9,018 nucleotides of DNA, taken from positions 1 to 9,018 of the forward strand of contig JABMPI010000041.1 of NCBI GenBank assembly GCA_013203755.1. Direction: 5' to 3'. This document shows, piece by piece, positions 1 through 8,834 of the stretch (positions are counted from its first letter, which is position 1; each line of letters opens with the position of its first letter). The position numbers and the translations under genes were made by a program. The notes beneath the pieces are model-generated. The model was not told where the DNA came from and did no database searches. It saw only the letters and a list, made by a program, of their open reading frames with translations. The stretch comes from Bacteroidota bacterium (GTDB taxonomy: Bacteria > Bacteroidota > Bacteroidia > Bacteroidales > Prolixibacteraceae).

Positions 1-1278
1 GTTATCAGGTGTAAAGGGTAGTGTGAAAAAGAACTGGGAGCCAACTCCAACTTCCGATTCAACCCAAATTCTACCACCATGAGTTTCAACAATCTTTTTA
101 ACAGAAACAAGTCCTAATCCGGTGCTTTTTTCGCCCTCGGTGCTTTTTACAGAAGTGGTTGCGAATGGTTTAAACAGTTTGTTTAACTCCTTGTTTGGTA
201 TTCCTTTTCCTTCATCTGAAACCTTTACCACTATTTCATTTTTAACAACACTAATATTTACACGCACATTTGTGTCGCGTTCAGAATATTTAAAAGCATT
301 AGATAATAGATTATCCATAATTTGCTGTAGTTTATTTTTATCGGCAACCACAATAATCTCAGTATTCCATTGGTCGAGATGTACTTTTATATTCTTTTTT
401 GCCCCCAGAATATTATTCAACATTATCGATTTCTCCATTACAGGGAAAATATTGAAAATCTCTTTGCGTAAGTCAAGTTTTCCAGCCTCAATTTTCGAAT
501 AATCTAAAACTTCGGAGATAAGCTTTAGCATATAATCAAGCATCATTTTTACAATCGGAAATATCTCTTTTTGCTCTTCAGTTGCACTTTCTTCTAATAT
601 GTAAACAAAACTTGTAATTGTAGCAAGAGGACTCCTTAAGTCGTGAGCAGCAATACCAAGCAGCTGATTCTTTTCGTCGTTAAGCATATTTAGCTTAATA
701 TTTTGCTTTTTAAGCTCTTTGTGCAATTTTTTTAATTCTTCATTCTTTTCTTCAAGTTCTTTGTTTTTATTAATTGCATTGTAGTAGGTTGACAGTAATA
801 AATCGAGAATTTGTAAACGATTGGAATTGAGTTTGTACTTCTGTCCTCCAAAAAAGATCTCTAAAGAAATGTCTAAATTGGGGGATCTCTTCCTTATTTC
901 GCGGTTCAATATTATGTCTTTAATCCTCTCAAAAACAAATGCATCGGAGTAAGGTTTCGAAATAAAATTGTCGGCACCCGATTGAAGTCCTTTAATAACA
1001 TCATCAGGATTCGATAATTGGGTAAGCAGAATAACCGGTATATTTTTGGTTTTGCTATTTTGTTTTACTTTTCCACAGAACTCATAGCCATCCATTTCCG
1101 GCATAACAATATCAGAAATAATTAAATCGGGCAAATCATGTTCGTCAATCAGTTCTAATGCTTCAACACCATTAGATCCTACTAATACATTATAACCTTT
1201 CTCCTCTAAAATCATTTGTAACTTAAGTGCTTGAGTGGGGCTATCTTCTACAATTAGTATTTTTTTAATATTTTCCAT
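1..1278 (-). CDS. Receiver-histidine kinase (REC-coil-HisKA-HATPase), 3' end cut by window edge
   Basis: The frame is open from ATG at 1278 to base 1: 426 residues, no stop reached. Residues 1-125 are a receiver domain with acidic pair E11/D12, phosphoacceptor D56 in SDIVMPEMDG, T86 and K108 (SKPY). Next comes a short segment of the RLQILDLLLSTY type often seen between receiver and kinase domains, then a Lys/Glu-rich coiled coil (about 170-203). A HisKA domain follows with H212 in AAHDLRSPL, then a HATPase domain with N327 (SNAFKYS), D355 (DEGKG) and GLGL at 387-390. No membrane segment is seen, so it should be cytosolic. It lies 37 bases after cheB and is probably the last gene of the operon in this window. 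By position it replaces the CheY or GGDEF output of related systems, so it is inferred to take phosphate from CheA on D56 and pass the signal on by its own kinase. Its target is unknown; a further C-terminal domain could lie outside the window. Confidence 0.93.
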   Translation of the reverse strand, partial: MENIKKILIVEDSPTQALKLQMILEEKGYNVLVGSNGVEALELIDEHDLPDLIISDIVMPEMDGYEFCGKVKQNSKTKNIPVILLTQLSNPDDVIKGLQSGADNFISKPYSDAFVFERIKDIILNREIRKRSPNLDISLEIFFGGQKYKLNSNRLQILDLLLSTYYNAINKNKELEEKNEELKKLHKELKKQNIKLNMLNDEKNQLLGIAAHDLRSPLATITSFVYILEESATEEQKEIFPIVKMMLDYMLKLISEVLDYSKIEAGKLDLRKEIFNIFPVMEKSIMLNNILGAKKNIKVHLDQWNTEIIVVADKNKLQQIMDNLLSNAFKYSERDTNVRVNISVVKNEIVVKVSDEGKGIPNKELNKLFKPFATTSVKSTEGEKSTGLGLVSVKKIVETHGGRIWVESEVGVGSQFFFTLPFTPDN

Positions 1279-1315
1279 AAGATGTTGTTGAATTTAATTT
1301 GTAATACCTGCGACT

Positions 1316-2410
1316 TTATTTATTTGAAAATGAATCTTCGATATTTTGTAAAACATTAATTATTTGTTCGGGGTTTAAAATATAGTTCGCTCCATTTAAT
1401 TCAATGGCTTTTCCTGGCATTCCATGAACCAGAGAACTCTCTTTGTCCTGGGCTATTGTCAAAGATCCTGCATCTTTTAAACTTTTTAATTCTTTGGCAC
1501 CATCGCTACCCATTCCGGTAAGTAACATTGCAATTGTTTTATTTGCATAATTTAATAACAGAGAATTAAACAGATGCGAGACCGAAGGGCATATTATCAT
1601 ATTACCGTCTGGTTCTAACAGATCTATTCTATTTTGTTTTACACCCATTTGATAGCGGTTGGGAGCGAAATATACATGCCCCGGGAATAAAGTCTCATCC
1701 TGTTTTGCAACTTTTATTTTTGCCTTCGAGGTGCTATTGAGCCATAAAACCATACTCTCTAAAAAACCATCGGTGATGTGTTGAACTACTAAAACAGGGT
1801 AGGGGAATTTCTCTGAAATACTATCCAATAACATTTTTAGAATTTCCGGGCCACCGGAAGAAATGCCAATGGCAATATATTTTTTATTTTCTAACAGCTT
1901 AATAACAGGTAGATTTCCCTTTAAAGTAGTATTAATTGGAACATTTATTTTTTCGGTTTCAGTTAAATTCGTTCGTTTAATAACTTTTACTTCCGAATAT
2001 ATTTTAACCATCGAAATCATTTTTTTAATCTCTTCCGATTTTGTACCAAAGGCAATATCTATCGGTTTCTGAATTACGGTTAACGCCCCCACAGCAAGAG
2101 CTTCTATGGAAATGTTATGCTTTTTTGCATTACGACTTGCTGTAACAATAATAATAGGTATCGGTGTAGTAGACATTATTATACGGGTGGCATCTAAACC
2201 ATTCATTACCGGCATATCAATATCCATTGTAATAATATCGGGTTTATTTATTTTAACAAAATCAATGGCCAGTTTCCCATTAGGCATATTTCCAATTACC
2301 TCAATTTCAGGATCAGAGTTAAGCAAATGTTCTAACCACAAACTTACCGTTGGTGAATCTTCAACAATAAGTACTTTTATTTTTCTCTTTTTTGTTTTTA
2401 GGGTACTCAT
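1316..2410 (-). CDS. cheB: CheB: chemoreceptor glutamate methylesterase/deamidase
   Basis: This 364-residue protein has the full CheB layout, close to the usual length of about 350. A Lys-rich N-terminus of ten residues precedes a receiver domain (about 11-125) with D18, phosphoacceptor D63 in TMDIDMPVMNG, T90 and K115 (QKP). A linker (about 125-175) leads to the methylesterase domain. The catalytic triad is visible: S184 in GISSGGPE, H211 in VVQHITDGF and D303 in LTGMGSDGAKE. It removes methyl groups from receptor glutamates and can deamidate glutamines; phosphorylation by CheA normally relieves inhibition by the receiver. It opposes the CheR encoded upstream. The gene starts 10 bases after the cheA stop, implying co-transcription. 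No Shine-Dalgarno is seen; the leader is A/T-rich. It ends with TAA. No key residue is missing, so it should be active. Confidence 0.96.
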   Translation of the reverse strand: MSTLKTKKRKIKVLIVEDSPTVSLWLEHLLNSDPEIEVIGNMPNGKLAIDFVKINKPDIITMDIDMPVMNGLDATRIIMSTTPIPIIIVTASRNAKKHNISIEALAVGALTVIQKPIDIAFGTKSEEIKKMISMVKIYSEVKVIKRTNLTETEKINVPINTTLKGNLPVIKLLENKKYIAIGISSGGPEILKMLLDSISEKFPYPVLVVQHITDGFLESMVLWLNSTSKAKIKVAKQDETLFPGHVYFAPNRYQMGVKQNRIDLLEPDGNMIICPSVSHLFNSLLLNYANKTIAMLLTGMGSDGAKELKSLKDAGSLTIAQDKESSLVHGMPGKAIELNGANYILNPEQIINVLQNIEDSFSNK

Positions 2411-2420
2411 TTTATATAAA

Positions 2421-4784
2421 CTATATCAGTCTTTCTAATACTTCAAGTAAATTACTTTGGTCGAAACTGCTCTTTATAATGTAGGCATTTGCTCCCACGT
2501 CAATTCCTTTTTCGCGGTCTTCGCGTTTAGAAAGAGAGGTAACAAGAACAATTGGCATGTTTGCTGAATCTTTAAGGGAACGTATTTTTGCTGTTAATTC
2601 AAATCCATTCATTCGTGGCATTTCCACATCGGTAACAACTGCATCAAAAGTTCCCTCTTTTAGTTTTGTAAAACCATCTACACCGTCTATTGCTGTGGTA
2701 ACTTTGTACCCCGAAGTTTCTAATATGTTTTTTAGCAGGGTTCTGGAAGTAATAGAGTCTTCTACAATTAATATCGATTTTTGCTGCTCTGTTTCAGATT
2801 CCGAATCTTTAGAAACAGATGCATTTGATTCTGTTGTGTTTAGCGATGATTTATATAAATCTGAAATATTTAGAATTGGAACCACTTCGCCAGAGCCTAG
2901 TATTGAAGCTCCTAAAATATTCCGAACACGAGTTAGTTGTTTATTGAATTTTTTAACTAAAACCTCTTGTTCCCCAACAACTTTGTCAATAATAAATCCT
3001 ATTTTTTTTGCGTCTTTATCGAATATAATTATTTGTATAACATCACCTGAGATTTGAGTCGAATTTAGCTCAAGTATTTCACTCAAATTAATTAATGGAA
3101 TTATTTCGTCGTTTAACGAGAATGTTGCTTTATTTCCAACCGTTTCTATTTCAGAGGCTGCCACCCGAATTACACTGTGTACTTTTTGCGTGGGAACAAT
3201 AAATTGACGGTTCGATAACTCAATAATTACACCACGGTAAGTGACTATTGTAAGCGGTAACAGAATTGTGAATGTAGTGGATTTTCCTTTTTCTGTTTTT
3301 ACTTGAATAGTGCCACCCAAGTGCTCAATAGTTTCCTGGGTAATTGCCATTCCTAAACCTCTTCCCGAAAGGTCCGTAACAATTGTACTAGTGGTAACGC
3401 CAGAGCGGAAAATGTATTTTAGCAGCTCCTTTTCTTCTATCTTTTCAACATCGTTTTTCTCAATTTCTTCGTTTTTAATATATACCTGTTTCAATTTATT
3501 AAGGTCAATTCCAGCACCATCGTCCGAAATCGTTAATTCAACTTTGTTGTTTTCTAGCTGTTCTATTTTGAGTGTTATATTTCCTTTTTCTTTTTTGTTA
3601 TTTTCAATTCGCGTTTTTGGATCTTCAATACCGTAATCTATCGAATTTCTTAGAATGTGAATTAAGGGGTTTCTAATTTGTTCTAAAATTCGACGGTCTA
3701 TTTCAACAGAATCTCCGAGTACTTCAAATTTTATCTTCTTTCCTAAATCTTTAGAAATATCGCGAACCATTTTTGGAAAGCCATCTAATAAAGTTGAAAA
3801 AGGAAGGGTAATTAATTCTTTAACATCTTCCAGTAAAGTCTCTATTTTCGAATTGGTAGAATAACTTTCCTGATGGGCTAAACTTAAAATATCACTTAGA
3901 TTTTTTTCAATATTTTTAATTTGCGGGCCAGACCATTCGCAAAACTGAAAAATATCGGTAATCTCTTTTTCAAAGCCAGAGTTTATGCTTTTTTTAAAAT
4001 CGAGAGTTCTTTTTAAATTGGCCGACGAATCATACACTTCCGACGCTTTTTTACTCCAAAGCATCAATTCGTTCAAAGTGTTTTGTAAGTCTTTAGTTCG
4101 TTGATTTGCAATTAGCTTTAACGAAAGCATCTCCTCTGCTTGCATAAGAAGTACATCTAGTTTTTTGGTAGAAACATGAATAGAATCATCCGTAATTTTT
4201 CTCGAAGCAGTAGTACTTTCTTCTACTAATTTATCAGCATTGTAATTGGTGGTTTCTGTCTCTTTTTTTATCTCTTTCGTTACAATCTCTTCCTTTTTTG
4301 CTGGAACTATTGGTTCTGTGGTTGTAAGCACTGAAACAGGTGGTTTTGTTCTTGAATACTGTACTTCAACTTCCAATCCGGCTTTAGTTAAAGAAAGGTT
4401 ATCGACTTGTTTCGAAATTTTATCACTTAATTCTTCGCTGGGTTCTCCCTCTATTGTGTTTAGTACCTCCTCAATAAGATCTGAGGTTTGAAAAAGAACA
4501 TCAAACACCTGAGAATTAAAATCAATTTCATTACTCCGAATGGCAGCCATTACATTTTCTAAACCATGGCACAAGCTTTCAATATCAGTAAAACCAACCG
4601 CTCTTGAAGCTCCTTTTAAACTGTGTGCAGTCCGGTATAAAACTTCAAACAACTCCTCTTTTCGCGAATCAGGAGGTTCATTTTCCAGCTCAATAAGATA
4701 AGCTGACATGGTGGTTATGTTCTCCTGGGCTTCAATTCTGAATGTCGCTAATATCCTTTTTTGAAATTCCTGCTTCTTGTCCAT
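2421..4784 (-). CDS. cheA: CheA-REC hybrid chemosensory histidine kinase (WspE-like)
   Basis: 787 residues. An N-terminal Hpt domain (about 1-110) has H54 in TAHSLKGASR. A low-complexity Lys/Glu/Thr linker (about 130-195) follows, with no recognisable P2 domain. A P3-type helical region begins at STKKLDVLLMQAEEML and is longer than in E. coli CheA, as in WspE-like hybrids. The HATPase has N380 (LRNSIDYGIE), D422 (SDDGAGID) and GRGLGM from 474. A CheW-like P5 domain (about 510-645) follows, then a C-terminal receiver with D719 (TDVEMPRMNG), T749 and K771 in the YIIKSSFDQ ending typical of this family. The kinase domain should phosphorylate H54 in trans, with transfer to D719, CheB and probably the REC-kinase downstream. 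The fused receiver may be a phosphate sink or an output. All catalytic residues are present. The stop is TAG; no Shine-Dalgarno is seen before the ATG. Confidence 0.96.
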   Translation of the reverse strand: MDKKQEFQKRILATFRIEAQENITTMSAYLIELENEPPDSRKEELFEVLYRTAHSLKGASRAVGFTDIESLCHGLENVMAAIRSNEIDFNSQVFDVLFQTSDLIEEVLNTIEGEPSEELSDKISKQVDNLSLTKAGLEVEVQYSRTKPPVSVLTTTEPIVPAKKEEIVTKEIKKETETTNYNADKLVEESTTASRKITDDSIHVSTKKLDVLLMQAEEMLSLKLIANQRTKDLQNTLNELMLWSKKASEVYDSSANLKRTLDFKKSINSGFEKEITDIFQFCEWSGPQIKNIEKNLSDILSLAHQESYSTNSKIETLLEDVKELITLPFSTLLDGFPKMVRDISKDLGKKIKFEVLGDSVEIDRRILEQIRNPLIHILRNSIDYGIEDPKTRIENNKKEKGNITLKIEQLENNKVELTISDDGAGIDLNKLKQVYIKNEEIEKNDVEKIEEKELLKYIFRSGVTTSTIVTDLSGRGLGMAITQETIEHLGGTIQVKTEKGKSTTFTILLPLTIVTYRGVIIELSNRQFIVPTQKVHSVIRVAASEIETVGNKATFSLNDEIIPLINLSEILELNSTQISGDVIQIIIFDKDAKKIGFIIDKVVGEQEVLVKKFNKQLTRVRNILGASILGSGEVVPILNISDLYKSSLNTTESNASVSKDSESETEQQKSILIVEDSITSRTLLKNILETSGYKVTTAIDGVDGFTKLKEGTFDAVVTDVEMPRMNGFELTAKIRSLKDSANMPIVLVTSLSKREDREKGIDVGANAYIIKSSFDQSNLLEVLERLI

Positions 4785-4889
4785 TTTATTGTTATTTGCA
4801 CATTGTGCTTAAATAATGGTAGTTGTTATAAAACTCATTTACTTGTTTTCGTGTGTAATTTTCTATTTGAAAAGGTAAATCGGATGGTA
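4785..4889. other. Longest gap of the cluster, between MCP and cheA
   Basis: About 105 bases separate the MCP stop from the cheA start; every other gap within the cluster is shorter than 40. It holds no gene that can be supported. No Bacteroidota-type promoter pair (TTTG then TAnnTTTG) is visible on the minus strand, and there is no hairpin followed by a T run. A short inverted repeat, GCACA-T-TGTGC (4798-4808), lies about 14 bases upstream of the cheA ATG and could touch translation or regulation, but five-base arms arise easily by chance. Confidence 0.4.
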
Positions 4890-6935
4890 CTATTTTAATT
4901 TATATTGTTTTAAAATTTGAAGCAATTTTTCACCCAGATTTTTTAATTCCGAAACCGATTCTTCCGTTTGCATGGTTCCTTCCGATGCCTGACCACTTGC
5001 CTCTTTAATGTTCTCCATGGCTGTTGAAATTTGATCCATTCCGGTTAATTGCTGCTGGCTGGATGCTGCAATATGCATATTTGCTTCAGATGTTTGTTCC
5101 ACTCCGGCTGCAAGCATCGAAATTACTTCGCTTGCCGTTGACGAAAGTTCAAGCCCGGCATCAATAACTTTTCCACCTTGTTCCGTAGCTAAAACAGCAC
5201 TGGTTATTTCCTTTTGTATATCGGCAAGAATGGATCTAATTTGAACGGTAGATCCTTTTGATCGTTCTGCCAAATTTTTAATTTCCTGTGCAACAACCGA
5301 AAAACCTTTTCCTTGTTCTCCCGCTTTAGCAGCTTCAATAGCAGCATTTACCGCAAGTAAATTCGACTGCTCTGCCAGATCGTTTACATTGTTTGCAATT
5401 TCGCCAATGGTATTACTTTTTTCGCTTAGTTGAATAACAATACTTGCAATAGATTCCATTTGGTGTTTAATCTTATTCATTCCTTCGATGGTCTTTTCAA
5501 TCGATTTTTTTCCATCTTTTGAAATTAAAGAAATCTTTTGCGCGGTTTCGGAAACTTCATTTGCTTTTTGAACGGAAACTTCGGCAGTTTGTTTTACCTC
5601 CTCAATTGTGGTGGTGGTTTCGCTTATGGAGGTGGCAGTTTCTGCTGACCCCGAAGCTAGCTGAGATACCATTGCCATTATTTCGCTTGATGATGAAGAA
5701 AGAACATTAACACCTTCAGTAATCTCGCCTAATTGTTTACGCAGATTATCTTGCATCTTTTTAAATGATTTTGCAAGTTCTCCAATTTCATCACTTGATG
5801 TTATTTTTATTTCTTGTGTTAAATCGCCTTCTGCAAGTAGTTTTGTAACCCTTTCAAGTTGTAAAATTGGTTTTGTAAAGTACCTTGAAATAAATAAAGA
5901 CAGAATCATTACAATTAAGACGATTGTTAATCCAAATAATCGTATTTTATTAATTAATGTTTTTATATCGCTAAAAGCCTCATCTCCATCTATCTCAGTA
6001 ATTATTGCCCACTCAAAATCAGTCCCTAATTTTTCTTTCAATCCCAGATCATTGTAACTACTTAAAACAGAAATACCCCTATAATCATCTATTATATGTA
6101 CGCCCGATTTATCTTGTAAGCCAAGTTCAACACTTTTTGTATTCACTTTTTGTTTCAATATGGTCGATTCATTTTTAAATCTTGAATCAGATCTCATTAG
6201 AAAATCTTGGTCCACAATGTAGGATTCTCCGGTTTCTCCCAATTCGATACTTTTATTCATTATTTCATTAATTCGGTCGGTACTCAATTGTAAGGCTACT
6301 ATTCCAATTAATCCATTATTGTCGCCGTAAACAGGAGTCCCAATAAAGGCAGCATTCTCATTTGAGGGAGCATAATAAGAATAATCCATCATTACAGGTT
6401 TTTTGTTCTCAATTATTTCTTTTCATAATTTTGCCAGATTACTATTGTTGTATTCGCCGGTTCGGAGGTTTGTGCCTAAATCATTTTCTTTTAATGCAGA
6501 GTACATTACATGACCGTGCGATGCACAAATGAAAAATAAGTCTGCAAAATTATACGATTCCATAAAATTTCTTAGGTTCGGATCTATTTCGTCGTAGAGT
6601 TTATTATATTCTGCAGAGGTCACATTAAAACCTCCGTTTGAAGTTCCACCTCCATTATCGTGAAATGCTTTTAATTTGTCAAAAACTTCAATCGTATTTT
6701 TTTCTTTCGCCAAAACTCCAAGATCTCTGAATTTTCTTTCGAGAAATGTAGTAATTTGATTACTCTTTAAAGTGCCAATTGTTTGTAAATGATCAAATTG
6801 GTTATCTTCAATTACATTTCGAACATTTTTTATGCCCAAAGAAATTAAAATCAGAATTGGAATAAGCGCTACCATTAACATTACCAACGTTAATTTTGCA
6901 CTAATGCTTTTAATAAATGAAATTTTTTTTGCCAT
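4890..6935 (-). CDS. Methyl-accepting chemotaxis protein, interrupted by in-frame TGA at codon 171
   Basis: The two open pieces (6935-6423 and 6422-4890) lie in the same frame and together give 681 residues if the TGA is read through. Layout: TM1 about 15-35, a periplasmic dCache-like sensor about 36-330, TM2 about 331-350, HAMP about 351-404, then a long cytoplasmic coiled coil. The signalling hairpin tip (about 516-546) carries the very conserved LAEQSNLLAVNAAIEAAKAG type motif. The C-terminus (QYKLK) has no NWETF-type tether for CheR. The TGA follows NLAKL and precedes KEIIENKKPV; dCache MCPs commonly have Trp here, in L-A-x-x-W-x-K ahead of a YAPSN motif. Sequence on both sides looks fully conserved and has no other stop, so the gene does not look decayed. 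Options are UGA read as Trp, a recent nonsense mutation, or a base error. A restart at the ATG-ATG near 6392 would give a product lacking TM1. The ligand is unknown. The real stop is TAG. Confidence 0.88.
6423..6425 (-). other. In-frame TGA at a Trp-type position of the MCP
   Basis: The frame reads L-A-K-L-TGA-K-E-I-I and continues without shift into the rest of the sensor domain. One base change (TGG to TGA) would explain it. The next codon is AAA. It is the only stop within a frame of 682 codons. Confidence 0.9.
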
Positions 6936-6942
6936 TTTTTTT

Positions 6943-6947
6943 CCTCC
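6943..6947 (-). promoter_or_regulatory. Shine-Dalgarno of the MCP gene
   Basis: On the minus strand GGAGG is followed by seven A and then the ATG at 6935, which gives normal spacing and fixes that start. It is the only obvious Shine-Dalgarno among the complete genes of the window; the CheW, CheA, CheB and REC-kinase starts show none. It implies stronger or differently controlled translation of the receptor. Confidence 0.65.
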
Positions 6948-6971
6948 GGTATTTTATTTATTGTCAGTTTT

Positions 6972-7496
6972 TTAAATTTCTTCGTTAATAATTATTTTTT
7001 CGTCAAGAAGCATCTCTTTTATATCTAATACAATTAGCCGCTCTTTCGAAATACCCATTACGTAATTATTTGCTATTTTATTTAGTGCAGGTAGTTCTTT
7101 TTGAAGCGATTGTATATTAACTGTTGTATTTCCAATAATCTCATCAGTAAGAATTCCAATTTCAATTTCGTTGTGTTTTACAACGATAACACGGTTTAAA
7201 TTCGTAATTCCTTTTTCGGGTAGATTAAAGAATTTTTTTATATCGACCACAGAAAGTATTTGACCTCTTTTATTTATAATTCCTAAAATAAAGGAGGGCG
7301 TGCAGGGCAGCGGAGTTAAATCCGCTATGCGAATAACCTCGCTTATGTACGTAGAGTCTATGGCATACTTTTCTTCCGAAAGCAGAAATTCCAAAACTTC
7401 AATTTGTTCGCCGGCAACTTCAGTCTCGTTTATTGTTTTCTGAAGAATCTTTGCTCTTTCCTTTAATATTTTATCTCTATAGGTTTGGTTTACCAT
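6972..7496 (-). CDS. cheW: CheW: receptor-kinase coupling protein
   Basis: 174 residues: an N-terminal, mostly charged helical extension of about 30 residues, then a single CheW domain. Visible family features are VLEFLLSEEKYAID at the first strand, the TPLPCTPSFILGIINKRG stretch (the conserved G-x-x-N-x-R-G turn) followed by ILSVVDIKKFF, and a second half with IEIGILTDEI and the YVMGI...LIVLDI ending. It should bridge the MCP tip and the P5 domain of CheA in the signalling array. It is the only separate CheW here, whereas Wsp systems have two (WspB and WspD). It lies 27 bases after the CheR stop and 36 bases before the MCP start, consistent with one transcript. No Shine-Dalgarno is seen; the stop is TAA. 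It contains no Trp, so it does not bear on the TGA question. Confidence 0.95.
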   Translation of the reverse strand: MVNQTYRDKILKERAKILQKTINETEVAGEQIEVLEFLLSEEKYAIDSTYISEVIRIADLTPLPCTPSFILGIINKRGQILSVVDIKKFFNLPEKGITNLNRVIVVKHNEIEIGILTDEIIGNTTVNIQSLQKELPALNKIANNYVMGISKERLIVLDIKEMLLDEKIIINEEI

Positions 7497-7883
7497 TGTT
7501 CGATATATGTTTTTCTAATGCAATTAAATTGCCTTGTAATATTGTTTAATTGGTTGAATAGAATTAATTATCTCTTCAAGTCTACCGACAGTTAATCCAT
7601 CGCTGGCTGCTAATATCTCCTCAGAATTGTATTTCGCCAGGCTTTTTAGTGCATTCTTAAAATGTTTTTTACTCTCTTTTATTTTTCCCATTTTTGTTGA
7701 AATATTTCCCAACAAAAAATGGGCTAATACAAAATTGGGATCTAAAAAAAGAGTGTTGTTAAGTGCTTGAACTGCTTCGTCTAATTTCTCTTGTTCGCTA
7801 AAAATGGTAGATAGTAGGTAGTGTGCTTCAACATTAACTTTATCTAAAATAATTGCTTTTTTACATAGTTTTTCCGATTTGGC

Positions 7884-7886
7884 TCA
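7884..7886 (-). other. In-frame TGA at a Trp-type position of a CheR TPR
   Basis: The reading frame is A-N-K-G-Q-TGA-A-K-S-E-K-L, matching the TPR pattern G-x-W-x-x-A at the start of the second helix. The downstream frame is unshifted and free of stops up to the TAA at 7524. Confidence 0.88.
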
Positions 7887-8825
7887 TTGCCCTTTGTTTG
7901 CATAAATTTTTGCCAATAATAACATGCTGGAATTCTCCATTTTATCCTTATTCGCAATCAGGTTTATAAGTAGATCTTTCGCTTCATCAAGCAAGCCTGA
8001 ATTATATAATTTTAGAGCATCTTCGTAATTATTTGTGCAAACGGCAGTAACTTTTATTTCTTCTTTTTTAGTGAGATTTAAGGGCGATACTATTTTCTCT
8101 TTTGAAACAGATTGAAATTGAGATATTTGTTTTGATGGATATTTATGCTGTATTTCAATTGATTGTTGATATTCATTTAATTGTTTTGAATATTTATTCC
8201 GTTCTGTCTTTTTTGTGATTTCAGTTTTATTGTCGATTCCTTTTTTGAAAATTGTATAACCCCGATACGAAACATTCCCAAATTCTGAAGACAATAAACT
8301 TGATGTTTCAACCGGACTTACAAGCAGAATACCTTGCTTTTTTAGCGATTTGTAAAATTTAGAAGCTACTGATCGTATCCCTTCCGAAGAGAAATAAATT
8401 AATACATTCCGGCAAAGAATAACATCGAATTTATTTGATATATTCTTTTGTGGGAGGTATATATCTGTTGCAAGATTAAGAAACGAAAAGGACACCATTT
8501 TTTTTATGGAATCCTTAATCTGATAATGGTTTTTATCCAGTTTATTAAAATATTTCTCTTTAAACGACTCCGAAGTTTGCCGAAACGACCATTGAGAATA
8601 TACTCCCTTTTTTGCTTTATTTATAAACGTTGAGTTTATATCGCTTGCAAAAATTGTAATATCCCAGTTTTGAATATCGGGAATTATTCTTTGTAGTAAA
8701 ATTGCAATGGAATAAGGTTCTTCGCCGGTAGCACAGCCTGCACTCCAAATTTTTAATTGTTGAGTTTTTCCTTTCCGCTTACGAATAAGTTCAGGTAGAT
8801 AAACGAATTCTAAATAATCGAGTGC

Positions 8826-8834
8826 TTTTTTTTT
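8826..8834 (-). repeat. Run of nine A in cheR, frameshift site
   Basis: On the minus strand the sequence reads TTTAGAG, nine A, GCACTC. Eight A would fuse R-E-K-K to A-L-D-Y, as expected for the family just after ETYFFR. Runs of this length are prone to polymerase slippage in cells and to indel errors in sequencing. Confidence 0.85.

Noticed and set aside
122..502. Plus-strand open frame of 126 residues
   Set aside because: It is antisense to the HATPase and HisKA part of the REC-kinase, with no start context or recognisable domain. The other plus-strand frames (within 1863-2438, 2557-3057, 3310-3636, 4246-4491, 5519-5710 and 8448-8633) are likewise antisense to conserved coding sequence.
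1279..1315. Terminator between cheB and the REC-kinase
   Set aside because: No hairpin followed by a T run is present in this short gap, so the two genes are likely co-transcribed.
4890..6392. Independent soluble MCP starting at the ATG-ATG near 6392
   Set aside because: It would begin in the middle of the periplasmic sensor without TM1, and the same frame continues upstream through the TGA. Reinitiation there remains possible but is not the native gene.
6423..6425. Selenocysteine at the TGA
   Set aside because: The family residue here is Trp rather than Cys, there is no redox motif nearby, and no obvious SECIS-like hairpin was noticed just downstream.
7524..7715. Separate small protein of 63 residues
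   Set aside because: It is the in-frame end of the CheR TPR domain; TPR sequence continues upstream of its ATG to the TGA at 7884.
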